In this document: positions 38,661 to 49,370 of the stretch, in pieces
How the letters are laid out: each line of letters opens with the position of its first letter
Position numbering within the stretch: position 1 is the stretch's first letter
NCBI GenBank assembly: GCA_023091665.1
Contig: JALJCQ010000027.1
Coordinates: 248,001-312,000 of the forward strand
Direction: 5' to 3'
Length of the DNA stretch: 64,000 bases
From: Pythium myriotylum
Taxonomy: Eukaryota > Oomycota > Peronosporomycetes > Pythiales > Pythiaceae
The notes under the pieces: generated by a model
What the model was told of the DNA's origin: nothing
The model's input: only the letters and a program-made list of their open reading frames with translations
Database searches by the model: none
Made by a program: the position numbers and the translations under genes

Positions 38661-40518
38661 CGCGGAACGAAGTTGTTGAGAATGGAGAAGGATTTTGAAA
38701 TGACTTGCGGACAGAGCAGGATCATTTGATGAGTCGAAGGTTTCACATCAGACGGAAAGGTAGCGTTCTTTGAATCCAACTCTCTTGGTGCACTTCCCTC
38801 AGCTGGAATCCACCATTTTCAGTGTGTTGAGTACACTGAAGTCGGAGGGTCTCAACGTAAACAGTCACAACTGCGCGATTCACACAGCGAGGCGACGAAT
38901 CACGATGGTAAACCGTTGCTGGAACGGTCAAAAGCGAGAAAACCAGTGTTTTATTGGACGGATCACCTTGAAGCGACCGGACAACCTCCGTTCCCATGAG
39001 GCCAAAAAAGGAACGGAACGAAAGAGAGGGGAGCTGATACTTCGAACAGTTCTTCAACCATACCAGAGAGTGACCATCAATGGCGGAAATCTCGCATTCA
39101 CAACACGATTCAGGACAATATTTGCGTTCAGTTGTGCGACACTGGGGGAAAACGCGACAACAACACTTCCGCAAGTGAGATCTGAGAAGTTTATCGACCC
39201 CTGCTCCCGTAGTTTGTTCAGCTATACAGTGTTCATACTGTAACTGTTGCGCAAATGCAAACCAGCAGCCAATCCTGAGCAGAGGCACTCGCGTCAGATT
39301 AGTATCCACTTGGATACAACGTGCAATCTGCTGAACGCAACCAGGAAAACTAGAGACATCTGACTCTTCGATTTCTTTCGTCCACAACTGGGGAGTGTGG
39401 AGTGCTGCGGATATTTGGCTGGTTTCAGCTCATCCACTTCAGGCCTTGCCAGCTGTGATTACGATGCTCAAGCGTGGTGAGAAATCGGATAAACCCAAAC
39501 CTCATACAATTACTGGGGCACTTTGTGTCGTTTATCGGAGTCCGCTGATACACCCAATGTGGACTTCAGGAGGGGAACGACATCATTCATAGTCAACTTT
39601 CCTACCTGTTGGATCCAATCTGCTCGGTAAATGACACGATCGCTCCTTATGTTACAAAATAGCGCTGTTGTACTGCCACAGAAATGGATTCAGTAGCCAC
39701 TCGGAGTTTGCTTCCACAACTCCATTGAGTAGCCTCTCTGGAGCTCGCTTCTGCGCATGAGCGATACTGGACTATTTGATGGTGAGACAGAGATTCATAT
39801 GGAGGGTGGATCCACAATGAGGATGAGAAGTTCTTCGTCAAAAGGAGGCTTTGGGGGGTCACTGCTTGCTGATCACGCAGCCACTAGACCGGAGGACTCA
39901 GAATTCCCGTTGACTTCGCTTTTTGTACATGGATGGGCTGATCACAGGAGAAATGCTATTAGCAATCTGGCTCTTTGCTCGTCTGTACCCGTGAGGGAGA
40001 TGGAAAGTGTCCAGCTTCAACACGCTTATATTTACGAATAGATTAATCTGGCCGTCAACAAATAAGGGCCAGTTTGGTTGTCGCCAGGGTGAATTGTGGC
40101 CATGCTGCTCCTTTTTTGTCAAGAATTCATTTTCCTCTTTCGACTGTACAATAGCGAGCTGTCGTGCAAGCCCCAGTGGCGAAGGTGCCAACCTCTTCAT
40201 CCCGCGTGAGATGCACCAGCGTGTTTCCGACAATGCAGACGTCGTGATCTTCCACATTAGCTCAGCCAACAAAAGTGGTGTCGTTTGGAATTTGTACGAG
40301 ATCATCTTGCGCGTGTTCATCAAGACCGGGGAGTTCATGAGCGTCAAGAAAGAGCTGGTGGACCAACCTGCCATTGAGCTTCCCCAGCTTGCGCCTGTCG
40401 AGGTGCAGCTGGTCTTCTGTGAGTGGAACAAGAGCCCAACCTCCTGTGAGCGTAACCAGGGCGCAATCATTCGCGTGCGTGACACTGCTGGCTGCTGGCT
40501 CCGCGTTTTGCGAGAGTA
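38661..40518. other. Intergenic region with dispersed repeat copy 1
   Basis: No confident gene. A frame at 40007-40519 (plus) carries FIPREMHQRVSDNADVV and NLYEIILRVFIKTGEFMS, which I do not recognise; it may be the tail of a decayed gene. A dispersed repeat spans about 39770-40085. Confidence 0.5.
39770..40085 (+). repeat. Dispersed ~315 bp repeat, copy 1
   Basis: Aligned by eye with 58150-58465: shared blocks include GGTGAGACA...ATTCATATGGAGG, AGCAATCTGGCTCT.TGCTCGTCT and GTCAACAAAT. Diverged, with small indels. It has no coding capacity shared between the copies. Confidence 0.7.
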
Positions 40519-40605
40519 GCTGTCATTGGTCTATCGATCAGATTCAGCATGCTCGTCGCCATAATCTCGAGTAAAACCTTCGGCAACATCATGGACCGTC
40601 AAGAT
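40519..40605 (+). pseudogene. ABCC relic, left fragment
   Basis: Matches the ABCC gene at about 31419-31505 (GCTGTCATTG.TCTATC, AGCATGCTCGTCGCC, TCGAGTAAAACCTTCGG, ACATCATGG.CCGT). The match breaks exactly at the copia left LTR and resumes at 55952. Confidence 0.85.
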
Positions 40606-40619
40606 TGTTGGACCGCAAA

Positions 40620-40921
40620 TGTAACGGGGTACAAGGTTACACAAGTAGGTTAGGTTGTGTAGGTACATAATGTGTGTGGTCCACTTAGGGGAAAAGTTAC
40701 CCTAAGTAGTGACTCTCTTTTATTAGATTCAGTAGGTGATATCCCTGGGTATTAGATACCAGGGATATCAGGTATAGGGGGGATTATTCCCAGGGGAATA
40801 ATCTGAATACAATCAGTTTGCCTTTTGCCAAGTCTTTGGCGCTCGTCGACAGGGGTCGACTCGGAGCGGCTGCTCACGCTTCCTCAAGCGCAGGTGCTGT
40901 GTACGGTCGTGGACCGTTACA
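40620..40921 (+). repeat. Gypsy-2 5' LTR
   Basis: 302 bp direct repeat of 50222-50523, TGTAAC...GTTACA. It contains an inner inverted repeat around GATATCCCTGG/CCAGGGATATC (about 40738-40771). Confidence 0.94.
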
Positions 40922-40960
40922 CTTGGTAGCACTTGTCGTCAATCCGACGCCGACATCGTT

Positions 40961-41925
40961 ATGTCCGAGGAGCCCACGCTCCTAGAAGACGCGTTCGTCG
41001 TCGCGCTGCGAGAGGACTACGTTCAGCGTCTCTCGCGCGGTTTATCCGCGAGTCCGGCAGCGCCGCCTCCGGTCACGCCGGCTCCACCACCGGTCGTCGA
41101 ACCGATGGACCTGAGTGTCATCGACCTCAGTGGACGACTTGCGTGCGATCGACGTGAAGGCTCTTCACATCAAGTGTTCTACTTGTGGGAAGTTCGGTCA
41201 CTTCCAGCGGAATTGTCCGCGCAAGAGGGGCGGTGGTCGTGCTCGCCGTGGTCGGCCGCGGCGCTCGGGAAACCGAGGTGGATCTGCTTCCACGTCGCAG
41301 GGAAACGACAGTCCCCAGTAGACGCGGGGCAGTCTACTGGGGCGATCACTCCTCGCTCCGCGACGCCGAGTTCGGCAGTATCGCAAGGCGGGGTGGCCCC
41401 GGAAGAAGATCTCTTCTCAGCAGTTGATGAGCTGCGCATCAGTGGCGAGCTCATCGTCGTCACTGCTCAAGTGATTTGCACGTCCCTTCAGAGTCCTAAT
41501 CGACTCTGGTGCGACGCGCAATTACGGTCGCAAGCAAAGTATTGCTGAGAATGCTTCTCTGTTTGCTCAAGCTTGTGAGCGAGATCTCGGAAGAGTCTCG
41601 GTGCGTCTTGCGACGGGCATCGTCGCAGAGACGAAGAAGATCGAGGTCGATCTACGCATTGCGTTTGTCGATTTCGACTCAGTCGAGCGCTTTACAGTGC
41701 CCGACATGGATGAGAGGTTTGACCTCATCCTCGGCATGCCGTGGCTCGAGCGCCACGAGCCATGGATCGACTGGAGGACGAAGTCGATTGGGAGCACGTC
41801 TCCCGGCAGGAACGGAGCTCAGGAGCGTCATGAACCCTCCTTCGTCCGCCGGCTGATGAGCCCCATCAAAGAAGATGGAAGTGCCTACTTCAATGGCGTA
41901 GTGAACGCCATGGACACGCCATGAT
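40961..41925 (+). pseudogene. Gypsy-2 5' gag-protease remnant
   Basis: Starts MSEEPTLLEDAFVV with a Pro-rich spacer. A frame change near 41110 leads to zinc knuckle CSTCGKFGHFQRNC and an Arg/Gly tail, then an in-frame stop at 41319-41321. The same frame resumes with aspartic protease VLIDSGATRNY (DSGAT at 41502-41516) and FDLILGMPWLERHEPWIDW. The main gag capsid domain is missing between the first two pieces, so this is an internally deleted gag-PR. A 49 bp tandem duplication (41875-41972) covers its end. Confidence 0.75.
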
Positions 41926-41972
41926 GGAAGTGCCTACTTCATTGGCGTAGTGAACGGCATGGACACGCCATG
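41875..41972. repeat. 49 bp tandem duplication in Gypsy-2
   Basis: Copies 41875-41923 and 41924-41972 (ATGGAAGTGCCTACTTCAWT...) differ at about two positions. Confidence 0.9.
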
Positions 41973-42953
41973 ACCTCGGGTGTTCCGGAGACGGTCGTGT
42001 GATGAAGCCGCTGGTCAAAATCCCTCCGGGGATGTCGGTTAAGACCGCCTCCATCGGGACCGCGGTTCGGTCCGGGCCTCTGCGTAGAATGATGGTAAGG
42101 AATGATGATCACTCCCAGGACCCCCGGGGGGTGATCACCCCGGGGTGAAGGTACCCGGCTGTGACCTTTCAGGTATAGCCGGGTTGGGTTCAGACCCGTT
42201 TGTATGTTTGCATATTAGGCCTGTAGAGGTCGCCCAAGGGGGATCCCTTGGAGAAAGCGACCGCCGCTAGTATCTAGAAAGAATATCTAATAAGACTCTC
42301 CATTTTGCCTCGATCTACACAAGCGCCTTTCCTGCCAGTGTCGGCCCATCCAACCACACCATCGCAGTGACCCGGGGTACTGGGTAGCGATGGGCGACTT
42401 ACCAAGGTAACCGATTAGCGTAGCTGCGTGTGGTGTGTTTGTGTGTGTCGGGTTCCTGGGGGCGAGACGCTTAGACCGAGTGTCAAAGTGTTGTAGCATC
42501 CTTTCCCCTGAACTATTTACCTGGGATATTGGCTCACGCCAGGTCCTTGGTATTCCATATTTGCATATTCCCGGTATTGCGATTAGAGGACTTTTCCCTG
42601 GTTGGAACTGCTCCTAGAAAGCGTACCAAAAGACTGTCACTAGTGCTTTACCGTTATCGGTCGGTTCGCCTAGAGACACCCCCGGGAAGTTTCTGCCCCG
42701 GGGTACAGCCTGAAACCCTTTGTCTCAGTGCATTGGGGAATAAGGTATCTGATTGCCTGAGTGTGTACTATTATTAGTTACTACTCACTATGCCTGTGTG
42801 ATTTCTTCGCACGAACCCTTGCTCGGCGCATCCGATACGTAGCTTCGAAGAGCTGCTTAAGGATACACAACGTGAGGGAGGGTGGTGTATTAATTCTATT
42901 AATTCACTATCACCCTAGGCTCCGCAAACTGGCCACCCACTTCATCACAACTG
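41973..42953. other. Gypsy-2 internal non-coding segment
   Basis: About 1 kb with no frame of note, between the gag-PR remnant and the gag-pol frame. Contains CCCC/GGGG inverted repeats near 42115-42150. No second LTR pair was found in it. Confidence 0.6.
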
Positions 42954-45900
42954 GTGCGTATGCCAGGAGCTACCTCGGGTGCCAGCAAGCGTGCGAAGAA
43001 GAAGATGAACCGTGCCGATGCCCTCAACGCTTCTGCCCCAGCTCAGCCTCAAGGCCTCGCTACTCCAGCCGTTCCGACCGATGCCGTCCGTGCCGCCGCC
43101 CAGGCTCCGATTCCACTCGATCCCGCGGGTGCGCACCTTCTGGCTCGGCAAGCTGAGAGCAAGGCTGAAGACCCGGACCCGGTTGCCCAGGGGTTGCTTG
43201 AACTGATCGAGGAAGAGAAGCCGGGAGATGTCACGCTGGACATCATGGAGAGAGCTGCGCAAGACATCGCGCCCCGGAGAAGATCGACTGCGCTTGTCAG
43301 CCAGCTGCAGGAAGCCCAGGCGTTCCGCGGTGCCGAAGACCCAGACGCCCCGGAGCAACAAGTTGTCCGACGACTCGTCGACCGGGAAAACAAATTGCTC
43401 CTGGACTACTCGAAGCTCACTGCAGCTGCGGTCAGGAAGTGGTCCCTGGGATCGAACATGCAGCTCTTCCCCGGCAGTACTGGTGCGACCGAGAACCTTG
43501 CGCACGAAGAAGCCAGCGACTACATCTTGGCGACGCAACGTACTCTGCGCAAGCTCAGCGTGCAGACCTCATGGCTCACGTATCTCCGAGCGAATCGCGT
43601 CTTCGTCCCCAAGTCGACGTACGACACTCGACTCTTCAGCAGTCTGCTGAACACGAGCCATCGAGTTGCCATAGTCTCCTTGGTCCAGGAAGCTCTTGCC
43701 TCGGCAGGATACACCTTCACCAACCTGGTGCCAACGTGGGGCGACTATTCGACGACTCGAGCCCTAGGGCACGACTTCGTTCTCAACGAAGCTCGCCAGA
43801 TCATGAGCTGCCTTGAGGACGAGGTTACAGCCTGGGCACGATGTGTCGAGCAGGTGGAGCTGAAGCGACGGGCCCAGGGACAGCTGGGCGGTGTATCGGA
43901 CGGAGTCGTACTCAGCGACATTCCCGAAACTGGGTCTCCCAAGGAAGTCGAGGGTGTTCCCTCGCTCACGAGCTCAGGGTTCCTGACGCCAACGCGACAG
44001 ATCGTCCGGGGACTGAACTTCGATGACGTTTCCGCCGACTCGGACGAAGACATGCCGACAGTCCAGTCGAAGCTTCCTGTCCAGGGGACGAGCCGTCCCT
44101 TGAAGTCGGTCGTTCAAGCGCAAGGTCTCCCCAGGGAACCGAAGGCCAGCGTCACCTACGCCGCGACTGCGTCAGACCCACCTAGGGGTCGACGTTCGAG
44201 CACACCCGCGACTCTAGAAGCACCACGCCGAGTACGTCGCGACGCAAACACGTCGTCAGACAGCGACAGCGAGAGTTCCTCCGGGGATTCGAGCTTTTCG
44301 GATAACAGCTACCGACGAGGCTCGCGAGGCTCGACTAAGAAGCGCCGATCGAAGAAGTCTCGGGGCTCCAGGCGAGCGCGTGAACGCGACGATGATGTCG
44401 GCTCTGAGGTGCGAGGCGTCTACGTGATTCCGGCAGACGCGATCAAAGTCTTCAACCCGGAGAACAAGTGGAGCCTTGAGGAGCGACGCGCTTGGTGGGA
44501 GCTCTACCTCTACCTTGCGCGTGAAGGTTGCTGGTCAGATCGGAAGTGCGCCCAGAACCTGAAGCGTCTCCTGGTGCGGCCTCACCGCAGTTGGTTCGAG
44601 CAGCTCAAGACACCAGTTCGCGAGAACTGGCGTGAGCTCAAGGCCGCCTTCGAGCAGGAATTCTGCAAGTTGAAGACGAACGCAAGTGCGCTCTACTACG
44701 ACATGAAGCAAGGCCGCAACCACACTGCTCGGGAGTTCTTATGGGAAATGAACAGAGCCGCTCGACGCGCCAGGATTCCGCACTCGAAGGGAGAAGATCT
44801 GATGGAACATCTGGAAAGATTCATCCTGGGATTACGCAATCCGACTCGCTACCAGATGCTTCTGACCGCTGGAAAATTTGAAACGATAGAAGATTTCGAG
44901 CAGCTGTTGGAGCGAGATGAGCGTTTCCCGGGGGAGAGACAGGGCAGAGATCGTGATACGTCCAGTGTACGTGAGCGTGACAAGAGTTATCCTCGTGACC
45001 GCGACCGACGTGGGTACGATTCGGATCCGGATCGTGCTCGAAGCTATGATCGTCGCGATCGCAGTGAGAGTCGTGAACGGGACAGCTACCAAGATCGAGA
45101 TCGCGCCCAGGGTCGCGACCGCCAACGTGAACCGGAACGCGGGGACGATGGCAGCCGTGGTCGTGAACGCCAACGTGAACCGGAACGCGGGGACGATGGC
45201 GGGCGCGGGCGCAGGGGGCCGACAGATCCTCGTGCCTATCGGATCGAGGAATGCATGACACCGAGATCGACGCCACAAGTGCGGTTTGCAGAGTCCGATT
45301 ACCAGGGATACGCGTACGATCACGAAGACGAATATGAAGATCTGTACCAAGCGGTCGCAGCTCCCTCGACCCAGGAACGCCAGCCTCCAGACGCTTCACG
45401 CCCAGGATTCTCGAACGGAGGTTATCCGCCAAGGAACCAGTTCCAAGGTGGTAATTCGCAATACTCCGGAGGATTCCAGCGCCAGCAGTTTGGGGGAGGA
45501 TATCAGCAGCAACAGCAGAACTTTCGCCGTCCCGGGTTCGGGAATGGATACCCAGGCAGTCCGCGCGGGAGCGTGAGATGTCCAGACTGCGGCAACTACG
45601 GACATTCCCCAGGGAACTGTAGCCCCTGCAGCCCCTGCGACGCGTCGTATGACGTGCACATCGTTGATGTGATGACGGGATCGTCGATCGATCCGTCCAC
45701 GGTCGATATGGCACCGTTGCCCGAGTTCTCCGAGCTGACTAGCTTGGAGGAACTCCCTATGGACGATTTCGTCCGCGAGCTCAAGGCTGATGAGATCGCT
45801 GAGGTTGTGATCCTCCGATCTGAGCGAGACCTCGCTGAACTCAACACCTCGACGGTGATTGACGAGGATGTCCTCGTTGAGTTTCGTCAGAAGTTTGACG

Positions 45901-48900
45901 CGCGCCGTGGTTCGGCCATCCTTAAGAATCCGAAGGATCGGTTCTACCCGCTAGTCAAGCGGTTTGCGGAGACTTGCCTCACCAAGAACCCGCCGGCGGG
46001 GCTTCCCCCTGATCGTGGCGTTCGTCGCGAGATCAAGCTCAAGCCTGGCTCGAGCTATGCGACGGTTCGCCAGTGGGCTCTGCCAGCCGAACAATCGGAC
46101 TTCATTGATGAATTCTTTGCCAAGAAAGCCAAGGCTGGCCTAGTGCGCGAGAGCGTCTCGCCGCACAGCGCTCCAACGTTCTGTGTGCGCAAGCCAAATG
46201 GCAAGTGGAGGATCGTCCACGCGTACAACAAGTTGAACGCACAGACGATTCCTGCGTCCACTCCGATCCCTCGGAAGGATGTGATCATCCACCGGATGTC
46301 CGGCGCGAAAAAATTCAGTTCTCTCGACTTGGTCGACGGTTATTACCAAGTGCTCATGGAGCGTGGGGACATCCCCAAGACTGCCGTCAGTACGCCGAGC
46401 GGCATGCTCTGGGAGTGGCTCGTGATGCCACAGGGGCTGTCGAACGCCCCAGCGACGTTCAATCGCTTGGTGACCCATTTGTTCCGTCCCCTGCGAGCGT
46501 TCGCACAGACGTACTTCGACGACATCTACGTCCACACGAAGCCGGAGCCCGGTCGTGATTTGGATACGCTCCATGAGAATCACCTCCGCCAAGTTCTCGA
46601 ATGCCTCGAGGAGCATAAGCTTTATGCCAACTTGGATAAGTGTATCTTCGGTGCCGAAGAGATCCCAGTGCTTGGGTGTTTCGTCGGAGTCGACGGTGTT
46701 CGGGCGAATCCCGAGAAGGTGAAGGCAATTGCCGAGTGGCCATCACCACGGTCCGTGAAGGACCTACGCAAGTGGTTGGGTCTCGCCAACTACTTGCACC
46801 GGTTCACGAAGAACTACGCCGAGATGGCTCGGCCGCTGACTCAGCTGCTCAAGAATGATGTTGAGTGGTCGTGGTCTCACGACACGGAAGCTGCCTTCCA
46901 AAGGATCAAGGAGAGTCTCCTCCAAGCGCCGATCCTGGCGTTGCCGGATGACTCCGCTCCGTATAGCGTCGTCTGCGACGCCTCCGATTATGCAATCGGC
47001 TGTGCACTTCTGCAGAAGGACCACGATGGTCACGAGAGAGTCATCTCGTATCAGTCTCGCCAGCTCCAAGCGGCCGAGAAGAACTATCCAGTTCACGACA
47101 AGGAGTTGTTGGCGATGAAGTACGCCCTGGTGAAATTCCGCGTTCACCTTCTCGGCGCGTTGCCGTTCGCGGTCTACACAGACCATGCGTCTCTACGCAG
47201 GGCGACACAGTCCCCGCACTTGTCGCCGCGAATGGCTCGCTGGTTGTCATTCTTTTCAGAATACAACTTTACTGTTGAGTACAAGCCGGGTCGGCTCAAC
47301 GTGCTGGCGGACGCACTCTCTCGGCGTCCCGACTACGAGATGAACCATCTCACATCAGTTGCTTCTGATGTCTACGACTTGATTCGTGACGCTTACGCAG
47401 GCGACGCACAATGTGCGGAGATCATTCGTGCTCTCAAGTCATCCGACTCGGAGAAGTCTCTCTCGCCTCGTGTTCGAGCCCGACTCCATCGGTACACGTT
47501 CGAAGACGACCTCCTGAAATATCAGGTCTCGAACAGCGAAGAAGCTCGCGTTGTCGTTCCTGCAGACGACGACCTGCGATATGTGATCGCGCATGGTGCC
47601 CACGACGCACCTGGTGCTGGCCATCTTGGCCGTGAGAAGACGTACGCGCTTCTCAGCCCAAGGTTTTGGTGGCCCAAGATGTACAAGTGGGTGTCGCGGT
47701 ATGTCCGCACGTGTGACGTCTGTCAACGAGTGAAGCCAAGTGCACACTCTCAGGCTCCGCTTCAGAGCTTGCCTGTCCCCAGCGACTGCTGGCGCTCAGT
47801 GAGCATGGACTTCTTCTTTGGCATGCCAAAGACGTCCGCTGGGCACAATGGTGTGCTGGTCTTTGTTGACCGTTTGTCCACGATGGTGCATCTTGTTCCG
47901 GTTTCGGATACCTGCACAGGTCTCGACTGTGCTCGACTCTTCGTCGACACCGTGTTTCGACTACACGGTCTCCCCGACTCAGTCGTATCGGATCGGGATC
48001 CCAGGTTCACTGGTGATTTCTGGGAAGGCCTCTTCCAAATCCTGGGCTCCAGGCTCGACATGTCGACGACGGACCATCCGGAGACCGATGGTCAGACCGA
48101 GCGGGCCAACCGCGTCGTCGAGGATATCCTCCGCTCGTATTGTGCGAGTGACCCACTCTCGTGGTGCGATCACCTCCCCATGGTGGAGTTCGCCATGAAC
48201 AACTCTGTTCATGCCTCGACAGGTCTGTCGCCGTTCTACGTGAACGGGTTGAGACACCCAGCGCTGCCGCTCTGTCTCATGGGCAGTGCCCAGTCTGGTG
48301 AGGGAGGGGCTCGGCAATTACTTGCCTCCCAGTTGGAAGGTGTTTCCAAGTCGGCGGAGCGCCGCAAGATCGACGAGTTCTTGTCGACACGTGTGAACGT
48401 CATCACCCGCGTGCGTGACGCGATGGCAGCTGCCCAAGATGTTCAGAAGGAACAAGCCGACAAACACGGTCGGAAGAACACGCACGTGTTCAAGCCAGGC
48501 GACTATGTGCTTGTCAGCACGAAGAACCTGTCTCAGAATGCTGTGTCCAGCTTGGGCAGCTCAAAGCTGCTGCCGAGATATATCGGCCCGTTCAAGGTGT
48601 TGAAGCGGAGTGGAAACTCCTACAGGGTCGACCTGCCAACATGGTTGCAGACGCACCCGACGTTCTACGTCAGCTTGCTCAAGCCATATCTCCGCCCCGA
48701 TGGAGATGCATCAGACGAAGAGTCGTCGGAAACAATTCCAAGCGGAGTTGCCGCCGATATGCAACCACCCATAGTCGCGCACGAGAATGTGCCAGTCACG
48801 GATGGTTCCTCCAGCGACTCTCTCGAGTGCAGAATTCTGCAAGTGGCGTGGTTCACCCACACAGCGAAGCGCCAAGACGCTCTGCACGGCTTGCTCAAGC

Positions 48901-49058
48901 CCGTCGAAGTTCGACATGGTCGTCAAATGCGACCGCAGCGTCGTCAACACGACGTCGGGTTACGTTTGCTGAACCCGAAGGAGCACGTCGGGTCCCCGAC
49001 ACTGGTGTCAAGACCAGAAGGAAAGCGCTGCGACCGGTGCGCGCTCCTTTGCCTGTGA
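42954..49058 (+). CDS. Gypsy-2 gag-RT-RNaseH-integrase polyprotein, no protease (2034 aa)
   Basis: The first ATG is at 42954 (second at 42960). A long charged N-terminal region comes first. The retrotransposon gag domain is at about residues 500-660 (WSLEERRAWWELY, WRELKAAFEQEF), followed by an Arg/Asp repeat tract and zinc knuckle CPDCGNYGHSPGNC near 875. No D(T/S)G protease motif follows: the frame goes straight into the RT linker. RT has GKWRIVHAYNKLN near 1078 and TYFDDIYVH near 1185. RNase H has VCDASDYAIG near 1340. Integrase has an H2C2 region near 1547-1590 (TCDVCQRV) and core motifs MDFFFG, SDRDPRF and ETDGQTERANR at 1617-1715. After about codon 1955 the residues are out of frame owing to a frameshift near 48830. 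The tail shown (to 49058) is therefore nonsense. Confidence 0.9.
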   Translation: MRMPGATSGASKRAKKKMNRADALNASAPAQPQGLATPAVPTDAVRAAAQAPIPLDPAGAHLLARQAESKAEDPDPVAQGLLELIEEEKPGDVTLDIMERAAQDIAPRRRSTALVSQLQEAQAFRGAEDPDAPEQQVVRRLVDRENKLLLDYSKLTAAAVRKWSLGSNMQLFPGSTGATENLAHEEASDYILATQRTLRKLSVQTSWLTYLRANRVFVPKSTYDTRLFSSLLNTSHRVAIVSLVQEALASAGYTFTNLVPTWGDYSTTRALGHDFVLNEARQIMSCLEDEVTAWARCVEQVELKRRAQGQLGGVSDGVVLSDIPETGSPKEVEGVPSLTSSGFLTPTRQIVRGLNFDDVSADSDEDMPTVQSKLPVQGTSRPLKSVVQAQGLPREPKASVTYAATASDPPRGRRSSTPATLEAPRRVRRDANTSSDSDSESSSGDSSFSDNSYRRGSRGSTKKRRSKKSRGSRRARERDDDVGSEVRGVYVIPADAIKVFNPENKWSLEERRAWWELYLYLAREGCWSDRKCAQNLKRLLVRPHRSWFEQLKTPVRENWRELKAAFEQEFCKLKTNASALYYDMKQGRNHTAREFLWEMNRAARRARIPHSKGEDLMEHLERFILGLRNPTRYQMLLTAGKFETIEDFEQLLERDERFPGERQGRDRDTSSVRERDKSYPRDRDRRGYDSDPDRARSYDRRDRSESRERDSYQDRDRAQGRDRQREPERGDDGSRGRERQREPERGDDGGRGRRGPTDPRAYRIEECMTPRSTPQVRFAESDYQGYAYDHEDEYEDLYQAVAAPSTQERQPPDASRPGFSNGGYPPRNQFQGGNSQYSGGFQRQQFGGGYQQQQQNFRRPGFGNGYPGSPRGSVRCPDCGNYGHSPGNCSPCSPCDASYDVHIVDVMTGSSIDPSTVDMAPLPEFSELTSLEELPMDDFVRELKADEIAEVVILRSERDLAELNTSTVIDEDVLVEFRQKFDARRGSAILKNPKDRFYPLVKRFAETCLTKNPPAGLPPDRGVRREIKLKPGSSYATVRQWALPAEQSDFIDEFFAKKAKAGLVRESVSPHSAPTFCVRKPNGKWRIVHAYNKLNAQTIPASTPIPRKDVIIHRMSGAKKFSSLDLVDGYYQVLMERGDIPKTAVSTPSGMLWEWLVMPQGLSNAPATFNRLVTHLFRPLRAFAQTYFDDIYVHTKPEPGRDLDTLHENHLRQVLECLEEHKLYANLDKCIFGAEEIPVLGCFVGVDGVRANPEKVKAIAEWPSPRSVKDLRKWLGLANYLHRFTKNYAEMARPLTQLLKNDVEWSWSHDTEAAFQRIKESLLQAPILALPDDSAPYSVVCDASDYAIGCALLQKDHDGHERVISYQSRQLQAAEKNYPVHDKELLAMKYALVKFRVHLLGALPFAVYTDHASLRRATQSPHLSPRMARWLSFFSEYNFTVEYKPGRLNVLADALSRRPDYEMNHLTSVASDVYDLIRDAYAGDAQCAEIIRALKSSDSEKSLSPRVRARLHRYTFEDDLLKYQVSNSEEARVVVPADDDLRYVIAHGAHDAPGAGHLGREKTYALLSPRFWWPKMYKWVSRYVRTCDVCQRVKPSAHSQAPLQSLPVPSDCWRSVSMDFFFGMPKTSAGHNGVLVFVDRLSTMVHLVPVSDTCTGLDCARLFVDTVFRLHGLPDSVVSDRDPRFTGDFWEGLFQILGSRLDMSTTDHPETDGQTERANRVVEDILRSYCASDPLSWCDHLPMVEFAMNNSVHASTGLSPFYVNGLRHPALPLCLMGSAQSGEGGARQLLASQLEGVSKSAERRKIDEFLSTRVNVITRVRDAMAAAQDVQKEQADKHGRKNTHVFKPGDYVLVSTKNLSQNAVSSLGSSKLLPRYIGPFKVLKRSGNSYRVDLPTWLQTHPTFYVSLLKPYLRPDGDASDEESSETIPSGVAADMQPPIVAHENVPVTDGSSSDSLECRILQVAWFTHTAKRQDALHGLLKPVEVRHGRQMRPQRRQHDVGLRLLNPKEHVGSPTLVSRPEGKRCDRCALLCL

Positions 49059-49258
49059 TCGACAGGAATGGCGAACGCCATTATCACGTCGAGTCTCTCG
49101 ACAGTGTGCGTGTGCACAATGGCGTCCGCCAACTCTTGGTTAAGTGGCTTGGATATCCAAGCAACCAGAGCTCCTGGGTTGATGAGAATATTCTCAGGCA
49201 AGATTGCTCTGATCTTGTTCGCGCATGCGATCATGATCATCCTGGATGGTTCCAGTAG
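48840..49258 (+). pseudogene. Gypsy-2 chromodomain, displaced by frameshift
   Basis: In the neighbouring frame: PRRSARLAQARR, then the chromodomain-like HVESLDSVRVHNGVRQLLVKWLGYP and SSWVDENIL, ending at 49258. It completes the integrase C-terminus of the preceding frame after a shift at about 48820-48850. Confidence 0.75.
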
Positions 49259-49370
49259 GTGGGACCGACCACCTCCATCAAGATGAGAAGTGTCTCGAGT
49301 TCCTCAAGGAAGACGCTCAGTGGAGCACACGGAAGGTCCGTCTCAGTCAAGTCGACTGTCCCTGTCTATT

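Larger units (their letters stand above)
34432..38710. repeat. Right arm of large inverted duplication
   Basis: Mirror of about 11940-16255, containing M96-A', ABCG-A' and LZ-3. The inner edge is at 34432, inside the end of the ABCC coding sequence. It is co-linear with the left arm without indels up to 37911, with first differences around 37717-37780 (ABCG C-terminus). It then diverges progressively through the LZ gene, with the outer edge approximate. Confidence 0.9.

Noticed and set aside
42000..42950. Possible second LTR inside Gypsy-2, making it two nested gypsy elements
   Set aside because: No matching copy was found between 49259 and 50221, nor TG..CA ends with a TSD.
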